Positions 7,606 to 15,309 of a DNA stretch of 17,457 nt are shown piece after piece. The first letter of the stretch is position 1, and each line of letters begins with the position of its first letter. The translations under genes and the position numbers were made by a program. The stretch spans positions 1-17,457 of the forward strand of contig CAJUJP010000062.1 in assembly GCA_910586615.1 (NCBI GenBank), given 5' to 3'. The notes under the pieces were generated by a model. The model had not been told where the DNA came from. It saw nothing but the letters and a program-made list of their open reading frames with translations, and ran no database searches. Source of the DNA: an uncultured Lachnospiraceae bacterium. Lineage in GTDB: Bacteria > Bacillota > Clostridia > Lachnospirales > Lachnospiraceae.

Positions 7606-8877
7606 CTATTTCTCCTTACTGCCAAACGTAACCTCGCTGTAATACTGCAGAATACACTGGCGCATCAAGGATAATGCGGCAGATACCGTATTGTCTCTGA
7701 CCTTGGTGCGGTCGCCGCTGAAACGGCATTCCTTCACTGTGATCCGGCCGCATACATTACATCCAATGTATACAAGTCCCACCGGTTTCTCCTCCGAACC
7801 GCCGTCAGGTCCTGCAATGCCCGTCACGCTGACTGTCACATCCGATTTGGATACCATAGCGGCGCCTTTCGCCATCTCCCGCGCAATTTCCTCACTGACA
7901 GCCCCGTGCTTCAGCAGAGAATTCTTTTTGATTCCCAGCAGTCTGCGTTTTGCTTTGTTGGAATAAGTTATGTAACCCGATTTAAATACCTCCGACACTC
8001 CCGGCACATTGATCAGTCTTGCCGCCAGAAGTCCTCCTGTACAGGATTCCACAGTACTCACTGTCAGCTTATTGGCAAGAAGAAGATCCACCACCGCCTT
8101 CTCCAATGTCACTTCATCATCCGTCGTATAAATATGATTGCCAAACCGGCCTTTCAGTTCTTTCACCATGGGCTTGACAAGCTTTCTCGCCGCTTTCTCA
8201 TCCTCCGCCCGGGCCGTCACCCGAAGATGGACCTCCCCGGTCTTTGCATAAGTGGCTATGGTAGGATTCGTCTGGGCATCGATCAAATCCTTCACCATCG
8301 TTTCCGCCTTGCTTTCCCCCACACCGCATACCTTTACAGTCTGGGAAAAAATCACGCAGGACTGCAGTTTGCTTAAATATGGCATGATAGAACGCTCAAA
8401 CATGGGAATCATCTCTCCCGGAGGTCCGGGCATCAGGATCACATGCTTACCGTTTTCCGCCATGATAATGCCCGGCGCAGTACCGTTCGGATTATCCACC
8501 ACAATACAGCCTTCCGGCACCATCGCCTGCTTCCAGTTATTATCCGTAATTTCCAGCCCTCTTTTATCAAAAAACTGCTGAATGGCGGTTTTACTCTCTT
8601 CGTGAAGATACAGCTGCTTTCCCAGCACCTTCGCCGCCGCTTCCTTCGTCAAGTCGTCCTGTGTGGGGCCGAGTCCGCCTGACAACAGCAGAATATCGGC
8701 TCTGGAAAGGGCCGTTCTGATAGTCTCACACAGTCTTTCCTCATTGTCGCCGACTACATCCTGATAATAACAGGAAAGTCCGAGGCCGGCACATTTCTCG
8801 GACAGATAGGCCGCATTACTGTTTACGATATTTCCTAACAAAATTTCCGTTCCAACCGAAATAAGTTCTACAATCAT
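7606..8877 (-). CDS. cinA: CinA: nicotinamide-nucleotide amidase / MoCF-domain pyrophosphatase
   Basis: 423 residues, the full length of two-domain CinA. The N-terminal MoCF_biosynth-like domain shows GTEILLG (9-15), SGGLGPTQDD (66-75) and GPPGE (151-155), used by the family for ADP-ribose or nucleotide pyrophosphatase chemistry. The C-terminal CinA/PncC domain has ESCTGG (277-282) and GIAGPDGG (353-360); this domain deamidates nicotinamide mononucleotide to nicotinate mononucleotide for NAD salvage. Both domains look complete. The ATG at 8877 follows ACGGAGGAACAT, a good ribosome binding site. It lies 83 bases after pgsA. In many Firmicutes recA follows cinA; here it does not, and a DUF3298-type membrane protein takes that place. 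Confidence 0.95.
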   Translation of the reverse strand: MIVELISVGTEILLGNIVNSNAAYLSEKCAGLGLSCYYQDVVGDNEERLCETIRTALSRADILLLSGGLGPTQDDLTKEAAAKVLGKQLYLHEESKTAIQQFFDKRGLEITDNNWKQAMVPEGCIVVDNPNGTAPGIIMAENGKHVILMPGPPGEMIPMFERSIMPYLSKLQSCVIFSQTVKVCGVGESKAETMVKDLIDAQTNPTIATYAKTGEVHLRVTARAEDEKAARKLVKPMVKELKGRFGNHIYTTDDEVTLEKAVVDLLLANKLTVSTVESCTGGLLAARLINVPGVSEVFKSGYITYSNKAKRRLLGIKKNSLLKHGAVSEEIAREMAKGAAMVSKSDVTVSVTGIAGPDGGSEEKPVGLVYIGCNVCGRITVKECRFSGDRTKVRDNTVSAALSLMRQCILQYYSEVTFGSKEK

Positions 8878-8960
8878 ATGTTCCTCCGTTCTGGAGCCTC
8901 CCTGCCGCGCCTTTATGCTGTATGCTCTGATATCGTTATAAAACCTGAAAAACGCCCTGT

Positions 8961-9494
8961 CTATTTTGTATCTTTCATGATGTCTTTATTTTTCGCGAGA
9001 TAATCTACCAGGGAAACGACTGTCAGAATAAGGGCCGCCCACATCACAATATCTGTCAGCAGGCTGATCTGTTCAAGATCCGCGATCATAAGGCAGACCA
9101 TTACGATCTGAAAAGTAGTCTTAAACTTCCCCCAATAACTCGCAGCAATGACAACACCATTATCCGATGCGATCAGTCTGAATCCGCTGATAATGAACTC
9201 TCTTGACATAATAACGATGACGATCCATGCAGGTATCCTTTCCAGTTCAACCAGACAGATCAACGCGGCACAGACTAGCAGTTTATCTGCCAGCGGATCC
9301 ATAAACTTGCCGAAATTCGTCACAAGATTATACTTTCTTGCAATCTTGCCATCCAGCAGATCTGTCAGGCTCGCCACAATAAAAATTCCCAGCGCAATCC
9401 ATTTGTCAACGGATGTTATGTCAACTAATAGAAATACTACAAAAAAAGGAATCAACACCACACGAAACATTGTCAGTTTATTCGGTAAATTCAT
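8961..9494 (-). CDS. pgsA: PgsA: CDP-diacylglycerol-glycerol-3-phosphate 3-phosphatidyltransferase
   Basis: 177 residues from the ATG at 9494. PgsA makes phosphatidylglycerophosphate from CDP-diacylglycerol and glycerol-3-phosphate, the first committed step to phosphatidylglycerol and cardiolipin, in the cytoplasmic membrane. The CDP-alcohol phosphotransferase motif is complete: D45, D48, G49, A52, R53, G62, D66 and D70. The protein is hydrophobic with several membrane segments, and its start (MNLPNKLTMFR) is typical of the family. A TTG 15 bases upstream could extend it by five residues, but GGAGAG lies 7 bases before the ATG and favours the ATG. The gene start overlaps the end of rimO by 17 bases, implying translational coupling. 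Confidence 0.95.
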   Translation of the reverse strand: MNLPNKLTMFRVVLIPFFVVFLLVDITSVDKWIALGIFIVASLTDLLDGKIARKYNLVTNFGKFMDPLADKLLVCAALICLVELERIPAWIVIVIMSREFIISGFRLIASDNGVVIAASYWGKFKTTFQIVMVCLMIADLEQISLLTDIVMWAALILTVVSLVDYLAKNKDIMKDTK

Positions 9495-10821
9495 CTTCCA
9501 ACTCTCCAATCAAATCATATTCATAGGAAGCGGTGATCTTCACTCTCACAAAGTCGCCGGTCATCAACTCCCGTCCTGTATGCACAAAAAGAAATCCGTC
9601 CACATTCGGCGCATCCTTATAGGTCCGCGCCACATAAGCGTTTTCGTCAGCAATCTTTCCCTCGATCATGGCTGTCACAACCCGGCCGGCCATATCTTCC
9701 GCCGCCTCAAATGCAATCTCCTGCTGAAGTTCCATGATCTGCGCCTGTCTGGACTGCTTAACTTCCTCCGGGATCTGATCCGGCATGAGCGCCGCCGGCG
9801 TATCCTCCTCCTGAGAATAGGTAAACACACCAAGCCTGTCAAATTCCATCTGGTCCACAAATTCCATCAGTTCTTCATGATCTTCCTGAGTCTCTCCCGG
9901 AAACCCTGTGATCAATGTGGTCCGCAGGCAAATATCCGGTATCTCCTGCCGCAGTCTTTCTATCGTCTGCTGAAGCTGTTTTCTGTCGGTACGGCGTCCC
10001 ATACGCTGCAGGATCCTGTCGGAAGCATGTTGTATGGGCAGATCAAGATAGCGGCATATCTTCTTTTCTTCTTTTATCGTGCGGATCAGTTCTTCATCAA
10101 TTTCCTCCGGATAACAGTACAGAATCCGTATCCAGTATATACCGCTGATCTCACAGAGTCTGCGGAGCAGTTCCGGCAGCGCCTTGCGGCCGTAGATATC
10201 CTGCCCGTACAGCGTAGTCTCCTGCGCCACAAGAATCAGTTCCTTAACACCCTGATCCGCCAGCTTCCCGGCCTCCCGTACCAGCTCTTCCATGGGTACA
10301 CTGCGGTAATTACCCCGTATCTTCGGAATGATACAATAGGTACAATGCTTGTCACAGCCTTCCGCAATTTTCAGGTAGGCATAATGGCCGCCAGTGGTAA
10401 CTACCCTGTCCACACCGGTCAGCGGATCCGTATCCAGACTCTTGTAGTGGTTCTGCCCGGCTCCCCGGGAAACCTCCTCCAGCGTCTTAACGATCTCGTC
10501 TATGGCCATAGTGCCTATGACCGCATCCACTTCGGGAATCTCCACCTGAATCTCTTCCATGTAACGCTGGGCAAGACATCCTGCTACGATCAGCATCCGG
10601 ATATCTCCGCGTTTCTTCCATTCTGCCATTTCCAGAATGGTATTGATGCTTTCTTCCTTGGCATCATTGATAAAACAGCAGGTATTGACTACCACGATGT
10701 CTGCTTCGCTCTCATCATCGGTAAACTCATATCCGCTCTGTGCAAGCATCCCCAGCATCATCTCGGAATCCACCAGATTCTTATCACATCCAAGGGATAC
10801 AAACAATATTTTTTTCTTCAT
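9478..10821 (-). CDS. rimO: RimO: ribosomal protein S12 methylthiotransferase
   Basis: 447 residues, normal length. RimO is a radical SAM enzyme that adds a methylthio group to a conserved aspartate of ribosomal protein S12, using two iron-sulfur clusters. The N-terminal UPF0004 domain has the cluster cysteines C12, C48 and C82, and the GCDKNLVDSE start that marks RimO rather than MiaB. The radical SAM motif CDKHCTYC supplies C156, C160 and C163. A TRAM domain fills about 379-442. The gene lies 34 bases after rpoZ, with only a weak ribosome binding site (GGAAAG, rather distant). Its end overlaps pgsA. Confidence 0.95.
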   Translation of the reverse strand: MKKKILFVSLGCDKNLVDSEMMLGMLAQSGYEFTDDESEADIVVVNTCCFINDAKEESINTILEMAEWKKRGDIRMLIVAGCLAQRYMEEIQVEIPEVDAVIGTMAIDEIVKTLEEVSRGAGQNHYKSLDTDPLTGVDRVVTTGGHYAYLKIAEGCDKHCTYCIIPKIRGNYRSVPMEELVREAGKLADQGVKELILVAQETTLYGQDIYGRKALPELLRRLCEISGIYWIRILYCYPEEIDEELIRTIKEEKKICRYLDLPIQHASDRILQRMGRRTDRKQLQQTIERLRQEIPDICLRTTLITGFPGETQEDHEELMEFVDQMEFDRLGVFTYSQEEDTPAALMPDQIPEEVKQSRQAQIMELQQEIAFEAAEDMAGRVVTAMIEGKIADENAYVARTYKDAPNVDGFLFVHTGRELMTGDFVRVKITASYEYDLIGELEDEFTE

Positions 10822-10855
10822 ATTTGTATACTGTATTCTTTCCGCAATTTATTTC

Positions 10856-11131
10856 TTAAAATTGCATATCCGGTTTTAATTCCGTCTCTTCTTCACTGTG
10901 ATCTTCCTCGCCGGTGATCTTGACTTTACCCTGATTCAACTCTTCCACAGCCACGGAAAGCGGTTTTTTACCTCTGCCGTCTACCAGCTGTTCATCACCT
11001 GCAATAATCTGTCTCGCTCTCTTGGAAGTGGCCATCACGATAGAGTATCTGCTGTTTACTACCGGATCCTCCCCTTCCTCTACTCCGCTGTTTACTACCT
11101 TAATCAAATCTGCATAAGATGGATGTAACAT
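10856..11131 (-). CDS. rpoZ: RpoZ: DNA-directed RNA polymerase omega subunit
   Basis: 91 residues. Omega helps assemble and stabilise RNA polymerase by clamping the beta-prime subunit. The family core is visible: SRYSIVMATSKRARQI near 27-42 and GKKPLSVAVEE near 54-64. The tail is acidic (EEDHSEEETE). Its ATG overlaps the gmk stop by one base (TAATG), a classic coupled pair. The gmk-rpoZ order is widely conserved in Firmicutes. Confidence 0.95.
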   Translation of the reverse strand: MLHPSYADLIKVVNSGVEEGEDPVVNSRYSIVMATSKRARQIIAGDEQLVDGRGKKPLSVAVEELNQGKVKITGEEDHSEEETELKPDMQF

Positions 11132-11754
11132 TATTTTTCTCCTTCCAGTTCTGTTCTTATATTTTCTATAAATTCCTTGTTTCTCAAAGGTGTATGATGT
11201 GCCGCTGTTATAATCTCATGAAGCTGCCTGACACAAGTCTGCAAATCATCATTCACAACAATATAATCATATGCTTCGATCCCTTCCGCTTCCTCCGCGG
11301 CACGGCACATTCTCTTTGCTATGACCTCCCCGGTCTCTGTGCCTCTTCCCACAAGCCTTCTCTTGAGTTCCCCGGCACTGGGCGGCATCACGAAAAGAAG
11401 CAGTGCATCCTCATACTGTTTCTTCACCTTAAGCGCACCCTGGATCTCTATCTCCAGAATCACGTCCTTGCCTTCGGCAAGCTGACGCTCCACATACTCT
11501 CTCGGTGTACCGTAATAGTTCTCACAATAGCACGCATATTCAATCAGTCCGTCCTCGGCGATCCTGCGCTCAAATTGTTCTTTTTCCAGGAAAAAATATT
11601 CCCGTCCGTCTTCCTCTCCCGGTCTGGGTTTCCGGGTCGTAGCCGAAATCGACAGCGCATACCCGTCATATTCCTCTAACAGTTTCTTTACCAAAGTGCC
11701 TTTGCCCGCTCCCGAAAAACCGGAAACGATGATCAATATACCTTTACGCTTCAT
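11131..11754 (-). CDS. gmk: Gmk: guanylate kinase
   Basis: 207 residues from the ATG at 11754. It phosphorylates GMP to GDP with ATP. The P-loop is at about 12-20 (GFSGAGKGT), followed by the GMP-binding stretch with SATTRKPRPGE and the YGTPREYVE segment. The open frame extends 22 codons further upstream, but those residues are unlike the family, and GGCGGAGAG lies 4 bases before the chosen ATG. The start overlaps the end of remA by 11 bases, and the stop overlaps the rpoZ start by one base. Confidence 0.95.
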   Translation of the reverse strand: MKRKGILIIVSGFSGAGKGTLVKKLLEEYDGYALSISATTRKPRPGEEDGREYFFLEKEQFERRIAEDGLIEYACYCENYYGTPREYVERQLAEGKDVILEIEIQGALKVKKQYEDALLLFVMPPSAGELKRRLVGRGTETGEVIAKRMCRAAEEAEGIEAYDYIVVNDDLQTCVRQLHEIITAAHHTPLRNKEFIENIRTELEGEK

Positions 11755-12004
11755 CTGTCTCTCCGCCTTCTGCCTGCGCCCTGCCTGATATTGTTTCCGG
11801 CAGCAGTGCCGATAACACAATCTGGCTGTTCTCCATCACAAGTACTGCCTTCGTCTTACGTCCCTGTGTGGCATCGATCGCCATGCCGTTCTCTTTTGCC
11901 TTCTGCACCATCCGCCTGACGGGGGCGGAATCCGGGCTGACAATGGCGATGATCTTGCTTGTATTTACGACATTGCCGAATCCTATATGAATCAGTCTGC
12001 CCAT
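11744..12004 (-). CDS. remA: RemA/DUF370 family regulator
   Basis: 86 residues. RemA is a small DNA-binding protein that, in Bacillus subtilis, activates extracellular matrix and osmoprotection genes; in clostridia it is linked to sporulation. The conserved core is present: a start with IHIGFGNVV, then IIAIVSPDSAPVRRM, then AIDATQGRKTKAVL. The ATG at 12004 follows AAGGAAG. It sits between yicC and gmk, the usual place in Firmicutes. Its stop overlaps the gmk start. Confidence 0.93.
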   Translation of the reverse strand: MGRLIHIGFGNVVNTSKIIAIVSPDSAPVRRMVQKAKENGMAIDATQGRKTKAVLVMENSQIVLSALLPETISGRAQAEGGETDEA

Positions 12005-12074
12005 ATGAAACTTCCTTTCCCTGTCTCTTTACTTTCCGGCTGGTTGTCCCGTGCCAGACGTCATCTTCCAATCC

Positions 12075-12096
12075 ATGCCGGCTGTCGTACCGGCAT
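12075..12096. other. Perfect 7-bp hairpin in the yicC-remA spacer
   Basis: ATGCCGG (12075-12081) and CCGGCAT (12090-12096) form a perfect stem with an 8-base loop in the 130-base spacer between yicC and remA. No T-run follows on either strand, so it is unlikely to be a terminator. It could be an mRNA processing or stability element. Confidence 0.4.
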
Positions 12097-12134
12097 CCTT
12101 AACTGGCGGCATACACGATCTCCGTTCCACATTC

Positions 12135-13013
12135 CTACTCTATATTCTGGATCTGTTCGCGCACTTTCTCGATCTCAGTCTTTAATTCGATCGCACGGTT
12201 TGATATCTCCAGATCATTTGCCTTGGAAAGAATGGTGTTCGCCTCGCGGTTCATCTCCTGCGCGATAAAATCAAGCTTCCGTCCGATACTTCCACCCTGA
12301 ATCAGATTCTCTCTTGTCGTCTCAATATGGCTTCTGAGCCGCACCAGTTCCTCATCCACGCACACCTTATCCGCAAAAATCGTGACCTCCATGAGCATAC
12401 GGTTCTCATCCACATGCACATCCTCGATCAGTTCTTTCACTTTCTCTTCCAGTTTCTGCCTGTACTCCGTTATGATCTGCGGCGAGCGCTCCGTAATATA
12501 TTCCACATGTGCGAGCATACCATCAAGCTTCTCCACCAGATCGTTCTTCAGATTCTCGCCCTCTTTGATTCTGGTCTCCACAAATCCTTCCGCCGCACCT
12601 TTGATCGCCTCCGAAAGAAGCTGCCACAGCTCCTCCTCATCTGCCGTCTGTTCTTCCATGCTCAGAATCTCCGGATATCTGGACAGTGTAGATACACGAA
12701 TATCATTATCCAGCTTAAAATCCTCCGCCATCTGAAGCAGATATTTCATATACTCTGCCGCCAGTTCCTTATTGTACTTCACGCACACATTGGACTCTGT
12801 GAGATCCTCATAAGTAATATAGATATCCACTTTACCTCTCTGGATATAATTTTTCAGTTCGCTCCGTATCGCCGCCTCAAAAAAGTTCAGTTTCTTAGGC
12901 ATCTTGATGCTGACATCCAGATATCTGTGATTGACGGATTTCATCTCTACGGTGATCTTCCGCTCTCCTTTTGCGATCTCACATCTGCCGAAACCGGTCA
13001 TACTTTTTATCAT
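12135..13013 (-). CDS. YicC/YloC family endoribonuclease
   Basis: 292 residues from the ATG at 13013. YicC-family proteins are RNases implicated in turnover of small RNAs and mRNAs. The start MIKSMTGFGR and the NHRYLD motif (28-33) are diagnostic. The C-terminal DUF1732 part has the GGSIGRKLDF and QEMNREANT segments. The frame is open 24 more codons upstream to a GTG, but this would precede the conserved start. The ribosome binding site for the ATG is weak (AAAGG about 13 bases upstream), whereas a strong AGGAGG further up serves a short overlapping leader ORF. It is the first gene of the long minus-strand operon. Confidence 0.93.
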   Translation of the reverse strand: MIKSMTGFGRCEIAKGERKITVEMKSVNHRYLDVSIKMPKKLNFFEAAIRSELKNYIQRGKVDIYITYEDLTESNVCVKYNKELAAEYMKYLLQMAEDFKLDNDIRVSTLSRYPEILSMEEQTADEEELWQLLSEAIKGAAEGFVETRIKEGENLKNDLVEKLDGMLAHVEYITERSPQIITEYRQKLEEKVKELIEDVHVDENRMLMEVTIFADKVCVDEELVRLRSHIETTRENLIQGGSIGRKLDFIAQEMNREANTILSKANDLEISNRAIELKTEIEKVREQIQNIE

Positions 13014-13038
13014 AATTGTATACTTGCCTTTCTGCCAC
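12979..13038 (-). CDS. Possible 19-codon leader ORF overlapping the yicC start
   Basis: A GTG at 13036-13038 has a perfect AGGAGG (13046-13051) 7 bases upstream. The frame runs 19 codons to a TGA at 12979-12981, about 35 bases inside yicC and in a different frame. The yicC ATG itself has only a weak ribosome binding site, so ribosomes ending the leader ORF could feed yicC by coupling. The peptide (start MAERQVYNYD) resembles no family I know. No experimental support can be seen. Confidence 0.35.
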   Translation of the reverse strand: MAERQVYNYDKKYDRFRQM

Positions 13039-13132
13039 GGGGAATCCTCCTGTCCCCCTGTAACTTTTGTTATAGGCGTACACACTGTTGTCTCAAAACC
13101 GCCGTAACGATCTATATGTGCGTACAGATTTC

Positions 13133-13161
13133 ATTATAGAATAATTGTGAAGAGTAGTCAA
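13133..13161 (-). promoter_or_regulatory. Sigma-A type promoter of the yicC operon
   Basis: On the minus strand, TTGACT (13161-13156) is followed by a 17-base spacer and TATAAT (13138-13133). Both boxes are close to or match consensus. Transcription should begin near 13126, giving a leader of about 110 bases before yicC. Confidence 0.85.
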
Positions 13162-13183
13162 GAAAGTTGAAAAGTATGTACAT
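13156..13183. repeat. 28-bp direct repeat, copy 1, with back-to-back -35 boxes
   Basis: This matches 13238-13265 with two transitions over 28 bases. Each copy starts with AGTCAA (a minus-strand TTGACT) and, 5 bases later, has TTGAAA facing the plus strand. In this copy the minus-facing box belongs to the yicC promoter, while its plus-facing TTGAAA has no good -10 at the right distance. Confidence 0.85.
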
Positions 13184-13237
13184 CCTCATTTGTTCAAAAA
13201 TATTTTACAAAAAATTTTTGTATTAATTATTGTAATC

Positions 13238-13265
13238 AGTCAAGGAAGTTGAAAAGTATGTGCAT
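13238..13265. repeat. 28-bp direct repeat, copy 2, with back-to-back -35 boxes
   Basis: Second copy, 82 bases to the right of the first. Here the plus-facing TTGAAA is the -35 of the rqcH promoter. The minus-facing TTGACT has no good -10 at 17 bases. The stretch between the copies is very AT-rich, with runs of A and T. Confidence 0.85.
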
Positions 13266-13277
13266 GTGATGTAGAAT
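13249..13277 (+). promoter_or_regulatory. Sigma-A type promoter of rqcH
   Basis: TTGAAA (13249-13254), a 17-base spacer, and TAGAAT (13272-13277). Each box is one base from consensus. Transcription should begin near 13284, about 60 bases before the rqcH start codon. Confidence 0.75.
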
Positions 13278-13346
13278 AAAAATATTACTGTTTACTCGTT
13301 CACAAAAAAATATTTAGTAAATTAAATAAAGGACAAGGAATCTGAA

Positions 13347-15227
13347 ATGGCATTTGACGGAATTACAGTTGCAAATATCACAGCGGAACTGAACAAAACA
13401 CTTCTCGGAGGCCGGATCTATAAGATCGCCCAGCCCGAAAGCGATGAACTTCTGCTGACAATCAAAAATAACGGCTCCCAGTATCGTCTGCTTCTGTCTG
13501 CAGACGCTTCGCTGCCTTTAGTCTATCTGACAGAGACAAATAAGCCCAGCCCCATGACGGCGCCGGGTTTCTGTATGCTTCTGCGCAAGCATCTGCAGAA
13601 TGCACGTATTGTTGGAATCACGCAGCCGGGGCTGGAACGTATCATTCATCTTGAACTGGAACACCTGAACGAACTGGGCGATGTATGCCGCAAGAAGCTG
13701 ATCGTGGAAATCATGGGAAAGCACAGTAACATCATCTTCTGTGACGACCGGGATAAGATCATTGACAGTATCAAACATATCTCTGGCATGGTCAGTTCCG
13801 TGCGCGAGGTGCTGCCCGGCAGAGATTACTTTATTCCCCGGACACAGAATAAGTGGAATCCACTCAGGTTTTGTGCACAGTATAACAATATGTCCACCGA
13901 ATATATCGCAGACAATCCCGCTGTGTGTTCTCCCGATCAACTAACAGGGGAAGCATCTAAGATGACTACGGCTTCGGCCTTCACAACACAGGACGAAAAT
14001 TTCGGATCTTTAAGTTATGTAAACTTCCGTGAGCATATGCAGGAAAAGCCAATGGCGATTTACAAAGCACTCTACTCCACTTACACCGGCCTTTCCCCCA
14101 TCATCGCGCAGGAGATTTGTTATCGTGCAGGAGTGGACGGAGACATGCCCGCCAATGTACTGGAAGAAAATGCTTTGCACACACTCTACGATACACTCAC
14201 GGATATCATGTCACAAATACTGGACGGCACTTTCGCTCCTTCCATCATCTACAATGGCAGGGAACCCATCGAATTTGCCGCCCTTCCCTTGACGCTCTAC
14301 GCGGACAAAACCGTGAAAAGCTTTGACTCCATCAGCACTGTTTTAGCACAATATTTTGCAGAGCGAAGCATCCTGACACGCATACGCCAGAAATCCGTTG
14401 ATCTGCGCAAGATCGTGCAGACCGCACTGGAACGTAATGTAAAAAAATACGACCTGCAGATGAAACAGATGAAAGATACTGAAAAACGTGATAAATACAA
14501 GGTATACGGCGAACTGATCAACACCTACGGATACAATATCGAACCAGATGCCAGATCCATGGAAGCATTGAACTATTACACCGGCGAGACTGTCACGATT
14601 CCTCTGGACAACACTCTCACACCCCAGGAAAATGCACAGAAATATTTTGACAAATACGGAAAACTGAAAAGAACTTACGAAGCCCTCTCCGAATTAACTG
14701 TTCAGGTCAAAGAAGAAATCGAGCATCTGGAATCGATCCTCACCGCCCTGGATATCGCCCAGCAGGAAGAGGATCTGGTACAGATCAAGGAAGAACTGAT
14801 CGAAAGCGGCTATATCCGCAGAAAAGGCGGCACGAAAAAAGCCAAAGTCACCAGCAGGCCTTTTCACTATATCAGCAGCGACGGTTTCCATATGTATGTA
14901 GGCAAAAATAATTACCAGAACGACGAGCTCACCTTCAAATTTGCCACCGGCAATGACTGGTGGTTCCACGCCAAGCAAAAAGCCGGTTCCCATGTCATCG
15001 TCAAAACCGAAGGACAGGAACTGCCCGACCGCACCTTTGAGGAAGCGGCACGCCTTGCCGCCTATTACTCCAAAGGCCGGGAACAGAACAAAGTGGAGAT
15101 TGACTATATCCAGAAAAAACATGTGAAGAAGCCGGCCGGCGCCAAACCCGGATTTGTAGTGTACTATACAAATTACTCCATGGCAATCGATTCGGACATA
15201 TCGGGAATCGAGCAGATCGGAAGCTGA
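13347..15227 (+). CDS. rqcH: RqcH: NFACT-family ribosome quality control factor (Rqc2 homolog)
   Basis: 626 residues. RqcH binds stalled 50S subunits and recruits alanyl-tRNA to add a C-terminal Ala tail that marks the nascent chain for degradation; older annotations call it a fibronectin-binding protein. The NFACT-N domain begins with MAFDGITVANITAELN and GGRIYKI, and includes MLLRKHL and EIMGKHSN (121-128). A coiled-coil stretch lies at about 340-480. The NFACT-R domain at about 505-600 has DGFHMYVGKNNYQND and WWFHAKQKAGSHVIV. The family's Asp-Arg pair (D97/R98 in B. subtilis) is Glu97-Arg98 here. Residues around 174-230 form an extra polar segment relative to the B. subtilis protein, making this one longer. 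The ribosome binding site is modest (GGACAAGG). The gene diverges from yicC. Confidence 0.93.
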   Translation: MAFDGITVANITAELNKTLLGGRIYKIAQPESDELLLTIKNNGSQYRLLLSADASLPLVYLTETNKPSPMTAPGFCMLLRKHLQNARIVGITQPGLERIIHLELEHLNELGDVCRKKLIVEIMGKHSNIIFCDDRDKIIDSIKHISGMVSSVREVLPGRDYFIPRTQNKWNPLRFCAQYNNMSTEYIADNPAVCSPDQLTGEASKMTTASAFTTQDENFGSLSYVNFREHMQEKPMAIYKALYSTYTGLSPIIAQEICYRAGVDGDMPANVLEENALHTLYDTLTDIMSQILDGTFAPSIIYNGREPIEFAALPLTLYADKTVKSFDSISTVLAQYFAERSILTRIRQKSVDLRKIVQTALERNVKKYDLQMKQMKDTEKRDKYKVYGELINTYGYNIEPDARSMEALNYYTGETVTIPLDNTLTPQENAQKYFDKYGKLKRTYEALSELTVQVKEEIEHLESILTALDIAQQEEDLVQIKEELIESGYIRRKGGTKKAKVTSRPFHYISSDGFHMYVGKNNYQNDELTFKFATGNDWWFHAKQKAGSHVIVKTEGQELPDRTFEEAARLAAYYSKGREQNKVEIDYIQKKHVKKPAGAKPGFVVYYTNYSMAIDSDISGIEQIGS

Positions 15228-15235
15228 CGCAGGAA

Positions 15236-15260
15236 AGAGCAGGCCAAAACGGTCTGCTCT
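15236..15260. terminator. Hairpin between convergent rqcH and spore coat genes
   Basis: AGAGCAGGCC (15236-15245) pairs with GGTCTGCTCT (15251-15260), a 10-bp stem with one G-U pair and an AAAAC loop, starting 9 bases past the rqcH stop. The T-run is poor on both sides (CCGCATTTATTCC on plus, TTCCTGCG on minus). Its place between convergent genes suggests a bidirectional terminator. Confidence 0.55.
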
Positions 15261-15309
15261 CCGCATTTATTCCTGATCCGTAAATTCTTCAGACAAGTCT
15301 GCCGCTTCC

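Noticed and set aside
9148..10917. A 589-codon plus-strand open frame across rimO and pgsA
   Set aside because: Both minus-strand genes have full-length conserved motifs, and this frame has no recognisable domain or plausible start context.
11755..11820. A 22-codon N-terminal extension of gmk
   Set aside because: The residues are unlike guanylate kinases, and a good ribosome binding site precedes the internal ATG at 11754.
13014..13085. An upstream GTG start for yicC
   Set aside because: It would add 24 residues before the conserved MIKSMTGFGR start and has no better ribosome binding site.
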